Of a stretch of DNA of 64,000 nt, positions 45,201 to 61,617 are shown piece after piece (position 1 is the first letter of the stretch; every line of letters begins with the position of its first letter). The stretch lies in NCBI GenBank assembly GCA_031310005.1, contig CM062379.1, positions 6,944,001 through 7,008,000 on the forward strand, given 5' to 3'. The notes under the pieces are model-generated. The model did not search any database. It had not been told where the DNA came from and worked only from the letters and a program-made list of their open reading frames with translations. The DNA comes from Dactylellina haptotyla. Its lineage: Eukaryota; Ascomycota; Orbiliomycetes; Orbiliales; Orbiliaceae. Both the position numbers and the translations under genes were made by a program.

Positions 45201-46710
45201 GGTACCTCTTCGTTCTCTTCTGGCAGAAAGATGAGGGATTGCCAGGTAGCCCGCCTCACAAAAATGACGGGAAAGGTACAAGTCTGTGCCTAGCCGACGC
45301 ATGGCTCTGGGATTTGGAAGGAAGAACGAAGAAAAAGCAAGGATTTCCCCCACCGCCAGGCTGGTTTTTTTTGCTTCCATTTTTTTCTCTGGGCAAAATT
45401 AGCAGCAAAGCCATAGGAAAAAGAAAGAAAAAAAAAAAAAAATACAGTACAGGTAGATCTTCTGTGTGAAGGAGGGTATTTTTGTGTAGTTGGTACAATG
45501 TAGGCCGAAGCCAGTCTAGTCCTTGGGGTTATGTTTGAGTCGTGTTACTCTCTCGTGGGCCAGGTTGTATCCGTATTTGCTCCGACGAGCCACTCATTTC
45601 GTTCCAAATGATATGCAATTCACACATGCATGCGGCCTGAGAAAAACAGCAGGCTACAAGCTGCGGCTTTGGAGACGCATACTCACACACGTACCGACCC
45701 TAAGACGAGGGCAGTTTAGAACGGAGGGGACGAGCAAAAATGTCATAGCCATGTTTGCTTATTTCTCATATCGTTAAACACTCCATGTAGCAAAGGAAGA
45801 GAGAAAAAGAAAAACGCCACCAGCGAAAAAAGGGCCGAAAGGACTGGTATTACTGTACTCACAAGGAGGTACCTTTTGACCCGTTAGCTGGGGGTGTGGT
45901 GGTAGCTCCTCCGAGAACAGACTCCCTACAGCCCCCGAGAGCGAGGAGAAATTTGCTGGGCCTTGTTAGCTTACCATGAGAGAAAGAGGGAGAAGAGCGA
46001 GAGAGACACAAAGGCACTCACACACATATTTTGGCAGAGTGGCACACCGAACAGACCGAAATCTTAATCCGCTAACCTTGGGGTTCTCCCCCTCGAACTC
46101 GTCACACACCAAGCCTGCCAGCTCTTACCAGAACAAAAGCAAATAGTAGACTGGAGTGCAAAAAAAAAGCAAGTGGACTCTGTCATTCGCCCTTTCGATA
46201 ATAGGACCTCCCCACCATACCCACACCACCCCCCTTGCTGCTTGCTTGCCTCCTGTGACGAACGAATAAAAAGAAAGGACCTCGCATTGCTGTACAACTC
46301 AACCTCCTTCTAGTGTACTTTCCTACATATAGTATTATTGGCTTTTGCTTTGCGACGTTCCTCAAATACCTCACCAGTTCCAACCTCGAATTTCGACCTC
46401 ACTCTTATATCTTCAATACATTCCCTCTATATAACAAATATTTCCCTGTATATCTTCTTATTCCCTTCGCCCTCAAAACAAAAGTCTTTTACTATCACCT
46501 GCGGATACTGCAATAACTCTCTCTCTCTCTCTCTACAAACCTCAACAATATATGGTAGCGCAGTAATTCGAACAATCCACCTCTTTCTCTCTTCTAATAC
46601 CAGACATCACATATATCTCGACAACGCTTCTTTCTCTTCAGTCCGACATTCTTTCTCTTCTAATTCGCTAATCTCACGACAACACATTCCACAACACATA
46701 CACATTCAAA
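36216..46710. other. Gene desert of about 10.5 kb upstream of the Ran1-type kinase
   Basis: No gene could be supported on either strand. All open frames are under about 155 codons, overlap on both strands and show no domain, transposase, integrase or reverse-transcriptase motif. Base composition is roughly balanced, without the strong TA bias expected of heavily RIP-mutated repeats. There are scattered purine tracts (for example 45010-45050 and 45420-45440). The last about 400 bases before the kinase start are CT-rich and look like a 5' leader. A 68-codon frame at 43562-43768 starts with a hydrophobic, signal-like stretch but is too short and unsupported to call. Confidence 0.55.
46517..46534. 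repeat. (CT)9 tract in the 5' leader of the kinase gene
   Basis: A perfect CT dinucleotide run lies about 180 bases upstream of the kinase ATG, within a wider CT-rich stretch. CT-rich leaders are common near fungal transcription starts. Confidence 0.75.
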
Positions 46711-47971
46711 ATGTCGGACATCTCGTTACAGGCCCCAGTTGCCCTCACCACCCGACCAGAGGACAGAATAGGACACCTGCTAGCTGGTAGAATAGAACTC
46801 ACCGGCATCCTGGGCGTTGGTGCATACGGCGTCGTCTATACCGCTGTCGACATCTTCACCCACATCCCGTACGCTGTTAAGGCTCTCTCTAAGATTGGAC
46901 TCGATGCACGACAGCGCAGGTTCCAGGAACGGGAAATTGCCCTGCACCACCGTGCCAGCGCACACCCAAATGTGGTCAACATGGTTAAGATCCTGCATGC
47001 CATCGACTGCACTTATGTCATTATCGAGTACTGCCCAGAGGGTGATCTCTTTACCAACATTACAGAGCACGGTAACTTTGTAGGTAACGACATCTTGGCC
47101 AAGCGGGTGTTCCTGCAGCTTGTCGACGCCGTTGAGTATTGTCACTCCTTGGGAATCTACCACCGAGATCTCAAGCCAGAGAACATCCTCGTCACCGAGA
47201 ACGGCACTCAGGTCAAACTTGCAGACTTCGGTCTCGCTACCACTGAGCCAGTCACTTCCGACTTTGGCTGCGGTTCTACCTTTTACATGTCACCTGGTAG
47301 GTTATCCTTTCCCACAAGTCTCAATATTTCTGTTTGTGATTTACTAACAAAATTTTTCAATAGAGTGCCAACAATCTCCATCGAGAGGATCTGCTTGCTA
47401 CGCATCTGCTCCTAATGATATCTGGTCGCTGGGTGTTATCCTTGTCAACCTCACTTGTGGACGCAACCCATGGAAGCGTGCATCGCAGAGCGATAGCACC
47501 TTCCGCGCCTACCTTAAGGATCCCGGTTTCTTGAGAACAATCCTTCCATTGTCTGCCGAGTTGGACTTGATTCTTCGTAGGATCTTTGAAACCAATCCAG
47601 CAAAGAGGATCACTATCCCAGAACTCCGCTACCGAATCCTCCACTGCCAAAGATTCACTACCACCAGTCCCTTGGACAGCCCACCATTGAGCGAGACCAG
47701 TGCATCTCCAAATATTTCTGTCACCGACATGTTCCAACTTCCACCACAAATTTTCAGCGGTCAGGTTCCAGTCCCAGCAAGCCTTCGCAACACTGGGTAC
47801 TCTTCGAGATCCTCTAGCAACTCTTCGACTAATACCCCGCTCACACCTTCTGTTGCTGACAACTACGCACCGCTCCCTATTCAATTCAAACAAGCCTGGG
47901 GCCCTTTCGATGGCGTCAAGTACATCGTTCCACAACCACCAGCACTACCACACAGCATCCAAGCCTGCTAG
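46711..47971 (+). CDS. Ser/Thr protein kinase, Ran1(Pat1)/Vhs1/Sks1 family
   Basis: Exons are 46711-47296 and 47364-47971, with a 67-nt phase-1 intron and a TTACTAAC branch point, giving 397 aa. The kinase domain has the Gly-loop GVGAYG (35-40), Lys57 in AVKAL, HRDLKPEN (151-158) and DFG (172-174). It has FYMSPEC across the splice junction and the APNDIWSLGVILVNLTCGRNPW segment, which is specific to this group. A Ser/Thr/Pro-rich tail of about 110 residues follows, ending in IQAC. In fission yeast Ran1 blocks conjugation and meiosis; budding-yeast Sks1 and Vhs1 respond to glucose limitation and cell-cycle signals. The role in this fungus is inferred only at family level. It is isolated, with about 10 kb of apparent non-coding DNA on each side. 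Confidence 0.92.
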
Positions 47972-50900
47972 TGGGTGCCTTTAATATCGCTTCGATTCAT
48001 TATATACCCTTGACACTACAATGATTTCTTAATTATTATTATTTCTTTTACGAAAATATATACGGCTTGGAGAACTATGATTTCTTTTTAACAATCGCTA
48101 CATTGATACCACTGGAGCTTCTTGTCATTTTGACTAACACATAAAGCATGTATGGAGTTTTGTTTGGGTTTCATTTTTGTTACTTTTCATTTTGGGATTG
48201 TCTTTTAGCTGCAACTTTTCATTATGTTATATTTCCTATGTCAATTCGGTTTACCTATGATACCTGTATGATTGGAGGTCATTACTTTACTAGCAACAAA
48301 AAGAAGCCATGGTTTACATTTTTTTCTTCCTTTGGACAATTATTTGGGGGTTTCTTTATAACTCGTTTTGGGAAGTTTGGAGGGGTTCAAACCGAAATAT
48401 ATCAAATCAATCGTTTCCATTTTCTTGGGTTTTCATCCTACTATACTCTTTTTGCATCTATTGTCGTCATCAAACAGGTATTTTTATTTCAAGATTCACA
48501 AAGGCAAATTCTGGCGCAGTTTCATCGTTTTACTTTCTAAGGGGAATGGTACATATTTTTTTTCGATATCCGAATATACCACATTTGCATTTTCTATCAT
48601 TTACTTTTTCCCTGTCAATCTGGAATCTACACTAGCAAGTGGTGATTCGAATCGAAAGACTTTTTGACTTAAGAACTTATATCTCAACTTGTTGTCTGCA
48701 AACGGCCAGTACAAGAAGTTCGCCTTGCAACTTTGTTCGGGGATTTTTCTTGGTTTTCTACTGCACAATACTTTTCCTATCAAAAGGATCTATCTATTCA
48801 TAGAATAATCTAGTACCGAAATAATAAAAAAAACAAAATTCCTTCCGTGAACGAACACATATTACACTTCTAGAGCTCCTCTCCACCTTCTAGTGCCGTT
48901 TGAGCGAGGCCCCATGTAACCTGTAACCAGAACAAGTAAAACAACCCGCAAGGCGAAGGAGCCGGCTGTCAGAAAAAGGTTATAAGAACGACGACGCAGT
49001 TAAGTCGACCAAACGTCACTCTGTTGCCCATCTGCGGCGACATCTGCAACACTAGTCCTATCGTTTGTTTTTTTCGTTGGGCGACGCAACACTCCGCGGG
49101 GTGGTAAATTACTTCGGCTTCTATGTTATGGTTTGAGGTTCAGCTCTCACAGGCTTTCCCGTAAGGCACAAACCAAATTTTTCATGGTAAAAAATTACCA
49201 AAAAAACGTGGGAAAACTGGTAGTTCTAAGGTTACATGAAACGGCGCACCGAAGGGACAGAAACCCACTCGTCCACTGTTGTTTGGTTGCGGTTCCGGTC
49301 TCAAATTACGCTTTGCGGAACGATAGGCCCTCTGCTAATTAACGATCAATTTCCAAAAATAACCAGGGAATGCTTGATAGTCTTCGATATTAATGATCAA
49401 TCAAATTATAAGTATATCCTGTGCATTGAATAGAAACCCACAACTCGTAAATCCATTCTATGTTGGCTGGCGCGGCATTTGATTTTATCTGATGGTTATT
49501 ACCCAACAGCCGCTGTTGCCGGGGTTTGTATGATGAACCACCCGCCTTGGAACTGGGCACATATGAAAAGTATATACCCATTTTCCCTTCAATTTTATCG
49601 AAACAAACAAGGTATGGTATTTTGAGATGCAGTATCAATGCCGTTCGGTCGAGTCAGTTTTTTGGTAAACGCTCACTCTAAGCAGGCATATTAAGGTTCC
49701 TGTTGCCGTTCGTTTCCCCTATCTAGACCGCGTTAGGCCAAACATGCGAAAAATCAAAGGTTATTAATATTATGGTTTATGATTATAAGAGTAATACACG
49801 CATATTATAGACGGCACTTGCCAGCCCAGCAAAGGGGTATTCTCCGCCACAGAAAAAAAGAGAACCAAGCTCTTCCATTCGGAATGCTTTGGAGCGGATA
49901 GTTTTCCTCTTCCGCTTGAGAATGATCACCGTTGCAGCGAGAGAGGCAAGGTGGAGACCCCCTTGTACGGTTTACGGTAATATGTGAGCAAGAAAACTCG
50001 ATTGCATTGCGTATATCACCGACTCCTGACCCCCCTCGAAATTCAGGAACAAAAACCCCAGTTTTTGTTGTCATCCTTAACGTTGCCTCCAAAACGAGCG
50101 AGCCAATTAAAAGGCTCGTAGAAGCGGTGCATCTAGCCGATTATCGTAATCAAGATGATTGGGCGAAAGCTAGGGTCGATCGAGTGCCGTGGCATGCGAG
50201 AATAACAGGTTCACTAGCCTTTGCCTTTGCCCTTTCCGCATGAACAAAGGCAGATCCTGAAAGGCGAAACCTTTGATCGTCAAGATTTCGTCTACCCTTG
50301 TACCCGTGATAGGCCGTTGACATATCACTTAGCTTAGCCTTGCACGGCGGTTTTCTCAACGGCAGTGGTGGTGGCATGCGGTTTAGTCGAGAAACGATTC
50401 GACGATCGGGCTCTTGATAGGAAATCGTAGGAAAAAGCCGAATATAGAAATTTCGAATGTTCTCTGTCGTAGACACGCAACACACACCTACACACACTTG
50501 GAAGATGGTTGGGTCACGATGGTACATCTTCCCGACAGATCCGGCCGATGCATCTACCTTACGGCGAGTTTAAGTTTCTGCTTTGAAAGCAGACGCAAGT
50601 CTCCAAAAAGTTATTGGCCGTTTGCTTTGCTGCTTAGGCTATGTTGCTGATTTCATCTATGCGACACGGCAACTCTAATTCTGAATTCGCCTAGTCAACC
50701 TGCCGCTCTCGCTGGTGGCACCAATTTATAACAGTGGTGTTAAAGTTTGTTTCAATACATGAAGCATTCAGATGTCGACGCTACTTCCACATTCATGGCC
50801 TGGAAACGTCCCTGTCATATTTCCTGGAAAGTCAACATCTTGTTCTGTCCGGACGATCCACTGTCATGGGAAACTGCATGTAAAAGGTTTTGTACATATA

Positions 50901-53900
50901 CAGGGAGCTGCGACAGGCTGAGGGCTGATATAAGTCTAGATTCTGTTAAATGGGGGAGAATGCGAAAAGTCAAAGTAAGGACCTGACCTTGCAGCGGCGA
51001 TCCTGGTGGGTTTACGGAAGGATCATAGCATGGTCAAAACGATTCAAGGCCAGTCCAAGTTCCACCCACCTTAGCTGGAGGCCTGTATGTCTGGTGTGAG
51101 AAGGTTGATGGTGGATAGACCTCGATACTGACTGTTTTCGATCCTGCATGCAGCCATCTCGTCCATGTTCATCATCATCCTCGAAAGTCTGAAGTACGTT
51201 ATCATGACAAAAACATGCGTCTTTGGGACCACGGATCCTGCCCCTCACTCTATTCTCCCACAACGATGCGCATTCCAAAGCCTCGAAATGGGGTAAGAAC
51301 TATTAAAAAAAAAAAAAAAAAAAAAACACATCTTAAACAACCCGCGAGGCTTTTTTAGGACGATGGCGGCCACCACTTTTCGAATTCTCGGATCGATGTG
51401 CCACTGTCGGCCTTCGAGACGATTACTCTGCATCAGCTTTCGCATGCAGCACCGCGGGAAACGAGGTTAAAAAAAACGCAAGTTTTTTTCCCTTCGATGC
51501 TTCCCCTCTCGTTTCTTCTCTTGCCACCATGGATGACCGCCATGTGCGAAATGTAATAACACGGGAAGTTATATGCCTAAGAGAAAATTAACGGCGGTCC
51601 CACCCAGTCTCTTTTTCTGGTGGCGGCCGGGGTTGTTTGCTTGCGAGAGTCAATTTTCAGGTACAGTGACACTTATCTCCACCGCGAACATTAGTGGCGA
51701 CTTGTATCCGTGCTTCTCGCCAGCTGAACGAAACAGAGTGGGTCCGTGCTTGCTTGGTAGTCCAACTTCTTTTCTGCGACAGCCTCTCTACCTCAGACCC
51801 CTCTCAAGCCAGCCTCTTTTCTTCGAATTCTGTTCCATGCTCCACACACAGCACAGAGTTATAAACCCCACCGCTATAAGCTTACCATGACATGATATCA
51901 CGATTTGCTTACCAAATTCATTTATCTTGCATGCTGCAAGACAGAAGAATGAAGTATTCTTGTCAGGATGAACAACAAAACAAACACTTCTTCCCCCCTG
52001 AAGTTACCCAATCTTGATATATTTCACTCAACATCAAACCTCGCCAATCAATCTAGCCGTCTTGCATATGCCTTGCATGCAGGACTGGAATGGAGACAGG
52101 TCTGAGGATTATTCCGTTCGAAAAGCGCCCCCTTTTGTGCAGATACGGAGGGACAAATATAGTGTGATAATCGTTGCTGCGCTTACATGTATCCCACAAA
52201 TCCTCTCGTGATGGCGTTTTTTCGTCCGAAGCCAGAAAAAAGTGCCGAAAGATCCGCCTCGATGGATGTGGCTTGCCAACTTGTCGAAGTGTTGCTGGTG
52301 TGCAGGAGGTATCCGCTGTCAACACATCTGTGGACCAAGTTGGTGTGACTTTGAGGAACCTTTCTCTTTCTTCAAAAAACAAATAAAAACCAGATACTCC
52401 ACAATCGAACTTACATGTAGCTCGAACGAGGAGAATATCACAATATGCTTCTGTGATATCATATGTGGATTCTGTTCACATTCGAGAGAGCAGGCTAGTG
52501 CACTGATCAGCGACACTATTCGCGCCGAATTTGCGAACCGAATATCCAGTCCCCACAGATATTCCGTCTTTTGCCTAGCAAAGCTCCACTGTAAGACGTC
52601 GACCTGAGACTTATCGATCTCGGGAAATCCACAGAAAAGGATTCACATTCACATAAAAAACCGGTGCTAAGCTCTAACCGCCCCGCCATTCTTCCATATA
52701 CCTAGCAATTATGGACAAGGTGCCATCGATCACGCTACTCTCCGCCACAATTTGGCGGTATCAAAGATATTGCCTGGCCGTCTTTCGTCTACTGGACATT
52801 AGCGTCTACAAGGAATGCGGAGCCACCCAACTCTCACACTACGCAAACTGAAGGACATCTACGGCTAATTTTGCCCCATGTAAAGAGGCGTCTACCAATA
52901 AATTGTGTCTTTACCGCACCCCTATTACGCACACATGCCCCATTTACCGGTTTGTTGATCAATAAACATGAATAGTATACAACAATAATAAAAAATCCTA
53001 TGCTGCCACCCGGCTCACCTATAAGTGACAGGTTGTATACATGAAATCACCATATTGATATTATTTCTTGGACAGGTACCCCCACCAACTAACACTCAAG
53101 TGGTCGAAAGCACCGCTGCAAGACCCCATCCTCACACGATATACGGTTGATTCGAGTCCATCTGCACCAACAAGGCTAATTTTCCCGGATCATCACGCCT
53201 AACCCTTCAGCCATGATGGGGTGATCGTATACGATCGAATTTGACAGAAAATCTTGGCCTAGTTTCTGGCAGGGAGTCCCACTCACGCCCACATACGGAT
53301 ATCCAGCAAACTGTGAAACTTTTAGCCTATCATCGCCAAGGTGATCCTTTTTTGATATCAAAAATTCCATGGCTCACGGGCTGGTGCATATCCCAAGCCC
53401 GTTTAGTCGGAATTTATGACAGGCGGGGATCCTTGAAGGTTCTAGCACCGTCTACCAACCCTTAGCTCGAGTGGAGCAATCATCTCGAACGGGTTCTTCT
53501 TCCAACATGAACCCGTAAGTATATTTTACGAATGCATGTGATCGGAATCGTCAAATACAAAATTGTTGGAGTTCCCTCGTTGGGGTTGGGATCTTGTCTG
53601 TTATTTGCAATTTTATTATAATGTCGTGTTGTAATTTATATTTTGTGACATCTATACGATGTCATCATTTCAGATATCATACACAATTAAGGGGGAGGAG
53701 GGAGAGAAGGTGGATTCGCCGATTTGCTATTGTCTACCTGGAGCTCTCCTACGGGTCCAACAATTCAAATCTCGGGTCTTTCGGTTACAGGAAATGGCGG
53801 AACCAAGTACCGTAAACCCTAAGCCATGTTTTTACGGTTGCAGGTTTGGTAGATATTCGCTCCAACGTCAGCTCGTATTCTGTACCAACCAAGCTGGCTA

Positions 53901-56900
53901 AAATGTTTCGAAACATCAAACCCCACCACAAGTTCGAACTGACAGTTTAGACCTTAATGATTCAACGTTAGTCCATGATAGGCAGCCCAGCATCCTTGGG
54001 TGTTTGGAATTCTAGGACTTCCATCGGCCGAAAAACAGGAGCTGTGCCTCGATCGTTGGCAGCATGTTGCTAAATATTCTGACGAACGCGCGTTCGACCC
54101 GGTAAGCTGGACAATAGACTGTACATGGCCACCCAGACCAACACCTTTGTTCTACACCGCAAGCGAGCTCTAGAATTTATTCAAAGCGGGAAGAAGGTTT
54201 GTAATCCTTTGGGAAAACGTGAGATTACATGCCTGTTCATCGATGTCTAAGCAAGGAAAAGAAACGATAGAGGTGGATCTCGTAGCGGTTAGAGTAACTG
54301 TTGGCGAACAGCTGCGCCTGGGGCTGAATGTTCCGTGGGAATTCCAACCCATTTTCGAACCGCTTTCCATGCAACCCTCGACAATTCTTGCGTCCTGTGT
54401 CCAACTCAGATTAATGCATGGTCAGATGCTCCCGAGACCGAGCGCCGAAGCGGGTAGGCATTGTTTTTCTCGGAATTCAAATATGCAAAGTAATTTTGCG
54501 GGGGCTTTGTTCTTGCATTCTTGTTAGTTTTAGGGCCTAAGTCTGTGGTAATACCGTAAGCCTCCAAGTCGGACCGAAGAATTGCGAGTTGGCATGGCGC
54601 AACACTCTCAAAACTTCGAGACTGTTACCCAATGCATCGATGAGACAGACGCGGCTGTTACGAAAGGCGTCCAAGGCATTCAAGCTGTATGCGGCTGGGC
54701 TTCCTGTCCTTGGAGCGCTCGAGCACAAGACTCCCGATAAACAAAACAATCCTCAAAACTGCCTATTTCTAAATTTAAACATCACTGAATACCACTGTCC
54801 ATTAGCCATTTTGACGCCGGTTTGCTATGTGTATAATGTCAACATGTCCAGTCATCCTGATGGACTGCCTTAGCTTCGCTTAACGACATCTGCGCAAGGC
54901 AACGCTGTGCCGTCTCAACGCACCTTTTCGTTGTGTGCTTTTCGAGTGGGGAACCAACTCCTTTCATGTGAAAAAGTACAGATATTGCGTTTGATCGTTC
55001 AAACTAGGCAAGCAGAAGTGTCTACGGGGTAACTAGGTGGTGATTCACTTGGTGTGATAGAGGAGGGTACATGCAACGTCAATATCTCTTTTCACATTCC
55101 CTTGTTAGGCTCATAAATCACCAAGCAAGGCAGCAAGGCGTAAGTTCATACACTCAGAGAAAACTCCAGAACGCAAACCGGTACTGTGCCTATCCGCGAC
55201 TCCTTTCAGCAAAGTTGCCCCTTGTTTGTCCGTGGGGATTTTCGCTTAGCGCATGCATATATGCAGGTTCGGGTGCGTACAGAAGCGCAAATCAGTTGAA
55301 ATCATCTAAGTTTAGGTATATTCGGTCGCGAGGTCGGAATACAAAGGATATTTTTCGATATCTCATCAGGAAATGTTATTAGCTTCGTTATTATAGTCAA
55401 GCATCGTGACCTATCTACCATCGACGGATCGACCGACTCGAGCTGAGAATCTGCCTTGTTTACGTAGACACGTCGCGAATTCCTGCCCTGAAGGTCAGAA
55501 GAGCTCGGTTGCTTGGATAGTATTCTTTCTTTTTCCTCCCTTTTTTTTACGATCGTAGATCAAATACGGGATCAGAAGGGCTTGCTTTTGAGAGCTAAGC
55601 TCGAGTTGTATTGCCGAAAGATCACACATCCCATCTGTGACCAGTAAACTTATCCGACGGCAGACGTAGAACCTCGATATGAAACAAGCCTTAGGTCGCT
55701 TTTTACGCAATACGGCGGCGTTTTCTGCAGGCAAGCGAACAACCAAAAATAACGCCACCATTCTCGGCACTATATTGGCACAGGTTTAAGGTCATGATCG
55801 TCAGAAATTGATACGAGCTTCCGGAGCACATAGGAACTTGACGAGGTACATCTCGAGATGTATTCACTGAGGGCCTGAGGACCTTCGGGGCCGCCCTGGG
55901 GTATGGGGCCTCAGATATTTCGCCAGCCTCAAAAAGGTCTAACCTGTGGATATCATGCGAACTCCCAATCCGTAGATATTTAGTCCTGTCATGGTATTCA
56001 GATCGTATGCAGCATCAACCCTGCTTTCTTTTGCAAATATGTGAACTAAGAAACCGGCAGATCACAACCAACCATCCCGATCCTTTCGCTAGCAAGCAGC
56101 AGTCGTGCCAAAAGGATGCGTTAAGGCTTCAATGCACTCACCGCTAGTAGCCTAAGTGTGGAGTGCATATGTATCTTAGAAAAGAAAAGAAAAGAGAACT
56201 AGCAATCGTATATACGGAGCTAGTCACTACAATCTCATCGCAGCTGCAACCCGAAAAAACGCATCACATTATCACGAAAACCTTACTTGAGATTAGCAGA
56301 TGTCTGCATGAAAGCAAAAAACGAGGATCTAAACTCCAAACTGCAATTCCTCCCAATCGACCGTATACGAAGAAATGTATTCCAGAAACCAGGCCGGCGG
56401 ATAGCCTGTGCCTCCGCACGGCATTCGGGTGCATTGGAGATTGGTTAGTATTTGGTCTCGGAACAGACTGTGCCTCTTCAACAGGCGATGCAAGTAGACG
56501 TCTCAAACACCAAATATATTGGCAGAATTGCGATAAGAAAATGCAAATTTATGCTTTATAATCAATAAGCCCTTGGTTAAGAGCCGAGCCCTCCAAATAT
56601 AGTCATCGAGATACTTTCCTCACTCGCGTAGTGAATCAATGCCGTGTCATGACCTGCGTTTCTTATCATAATCACAGGAGTTGGGAAAGGAAAAATGCGT
56701 TGCATCCAACAAACTCTCACTTTTGCTGTGCCCAAAGGATCAGGTCGTTTAATCAAACTGAATCTGTGCGAGCGCGAAAAAAAAACTATAAGAGAAAAAA
56801 AAAGAACAATAATAAGAATAATTAAATGAAAACAAAGGCTGGAAGATTCAGCCCTAATGTTGCACACGTACGAAAGGGCAATCTATGGTGTCGCACAAGG

Positions 56901-57763
56901 AAGGAGTTGCTTCCTTTGAAACAACTATTCACGCAAATGTCAATAAATCTCAGCCTTTCTTACCTAACCGCAGGTTTGTAAGATCATGCAACATCCCAGG
57001 GCCAGATTCCTCTGGTGGTGTATAGTATTGGCATTCCACAAGATCTATTGGCTTATCCAAAGATCTCATCTTAGGTGCCACACACCTTCGGTTCCATGTA
57101 TAGAGAAACACTCTAGAAGAAAAATGTATTTGGCATTATTTCTGTGTGACGCACGACAGGGCTCTATTGGTCTTAAGGTCTCGAAATCATGAGGCTTTCA
57201 TTTTGTGGTTTTGTGAATGTGTGGCGCACACCCATTCGAGGAGATTCTGGTCTCATGATCCCCTCACCATCTCGACTACCTTCCTAAAAAATAAACACCG
57301 GACCTCCAAATACCAGATGCCCCAATCATATTCCTGCATCGGCTCTGCTGGTCCGCATTCCAGAACTGCATCTACTCGGTTTCTTGGACGGCGAGATATT
57401 TACAGTAAATGTGGTGGGATGCAACACCCAGCAGGAAAAAAAAGGTATTCGCTATATATAGACAAACAACATCGCAAAATGACCAAGAGACCCCTGGGCT
57501 AAGGAGAAACTTCGGGAAAGGAGCAAGGCTACTCTGTACGACCCGTGCCGTCCTGCAAGATGTCAGGCGAGACAAACGAGCGTATCAGTAACCTGACCGT
57601 TGGGTCTTCAAAGTAACAACATCGGTACCCTAATGTACCCTGCAAAGTAAATAATCTCCTGTGTGCTCTGTTCAACCACGTTCCTAGGATCCAAAATCCG
57701 AATATGCAGCAAGTCGAAAGCGAAAAGTGCCACATTGCAGGAAATTGATACGAGGCGTGTCGC
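47972..57763. other. Gene desert of about 9.8 kb downstream of the Ran1-type kinase
   Basis: No gene could be supported. The first about 850 bases are strongly T-rich, producing a spurious hydrophobic frame at 48148-48540, and probably hold the kinase 3' untranslated region. The remainder has only short overlapping frames. A 22-A homopolymer sits at 51305-51326. No long terminal repeats, transposase motifs or convincing tRNA genes were found. A weak tRNA-like patch near 53090-53170 is discussed under rejected items. Confidence 0.55.
51305..51326. repeat. Poly(A) homopolymer, 22 nt
   Basis: An uninterrupted A run in the plus strand of the desert. It could be a slipped homopolymer or the tail of an old retroposed copy, but no body sequence with coding character or flanking target-site duplication could be seen. 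Confidence 0.8.
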
Positions 57764-60526
<2,763 letters not shown>

Positions 60527-61163
60527 TTCAGACTCTTCTTTTCCAGAACCCGAGGATTCAGAGAAGAGTAGATGTTTTGGAAGCGGTGAATTTGATCCTT
60601 TCCTTTTCTCTTATCCTCAAGCAGAGCAATTCCGTAAGTGCTGCTCTATGGAAACTGAAGTCAAGCAATGGTCCGAGCGGAGTGATTTGTTAGCTAGAAG
60701 CTCCCCAGATGTGCAATGGTAAACAGTAAAAAAATGTGTGCAGGATGCTTGATAGCAGCAAATCCCTACCAGCGAAAGCACGTAGACTTGACCGGGCAGA
60801 TTCGAGTGTGAAGGCCTGCCGGCGCGTTCCCTCGTCTATCCGTAGACGCGATTGAAGGTACAAAGAAACGGAGGACGGCAAGGACGAGAGATGTGGTCGT
60901 GACGATGGTGAAGGAGATGATGATGAAGAATAGGAGGAGGAGTATGACTGGATTCGATGGTCGGGTGAGGCGAGTTGAGTTGGTTGGTTTGACTGACGTT
61001 GGAGTCGCCGGCTTGGCGTCCATTGCTGCTTGGCTGGACCAGGCAAGCGCTCCCTCAACCTCACTCTGTAACCCGCCCGCCCATCAAACTTTTCCATCCT
61101 CCGCCGACCGCACACTCGAAAGCATAAAGAAGCCCCGAATAACATATACGACAGCTCGATATC
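60527..61163. other. Divergent promoter region, prp4 / TMA7
   Basis: This is 637 bases between two divergent start codons, with purine-rich patches near 60905-60945. The minus-strand frame at 60690-61145 is Ser-rich and has no domain. No gene supported. Confidence 0.5.
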
Positions 61164-61617
61164 ATGTCTGGACGCCAGGGAGGAAAAGCCAAGCCTTTGA
61201 AGGCCCCAAAGAAGGAGAAGAAGGATCTTGATGATGTTTGTCTGGCGTTTACCTCGAAATCTGCGGAGTGTGGCGAGCTAATGCGTCTTTTCTAGGATGA
61301 TCTCGCCTTCAAGGAGAGGCAGAGAAAGGGTAAGGCCCGGAGGTTGCATGTATAGCTGCTGTGTGTGAATTTGCATTTACTAATCTATCCACGGCGATGG
61401 CACAGAGGCTGCTGAACTGAAGGCGGCGCAGAAAGTGTAAGCGGCATTTTCATACATATTTGGTTCAGAACCACATAGCTGACCTCCGGTACGAATAGTG
61501 CACAGCAGAAAGGCCCCATGGGTGGTGGCGGCATCAAGAAGTACAGACACAATACCAAGTCTATATGATGATAATGACATATACTGACACTCGTCTTCTA
61601 GGTCCGGCAAGAAGTAA
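61164..61617 (+). CDS. TMA7: Translation machinery-associated protein 7 (TMA7/CCDC72)
   Basis: This small, highly conserved, basic protein associates with ribosomes. It is only 64 aa but spans five exons: 61164-61235, 61296-61329, 61406-61436, 61499-61540 and 61602-61617, with introns of 60, 76, 62 and 61 nt. Spliced, it reads MSGRQGGKAKPLK at the start, DDDDLAFKERQRK in the middle and ends GPMGGGGIKKSGKK, the complete TMA7 pattern. The last exon contributes only five codons plus one split base. It was missed by simple ORF finding because no exon exceeds 24 codons. It is divergent from prp4 and convergent with the PAQR gene. Confidence 0.95.

Noticed and set aside
36216-46710. Retrotransposon or RIP-degraded repeat block
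   Set aside because: No reverse-transcriptase, integrase or transposase motif, no long terminal repeats and no strong TA bias were visible. A repeat-library search could still reveal very old copies.
48148-48540. 130-codon hydrophobic ORF after the kinase gene
   Set aside because: It is Phe/Tyr/Leu-rich because the DNA is T-rich; it overlaps other equally long frames and shows no family motif. It is probably kinase 3' untranslated sequence.
53090-53170. Possible tRNA or tRNA-derived element (CTCAAGTGG-like A-box and ATTCGAGTCC-like B-box)
   Set aside because: The B-box-like arm does not form a five-pair T stem, the A-box deviates from consensus in spacing, and no acceptor-stem complementarity was found.
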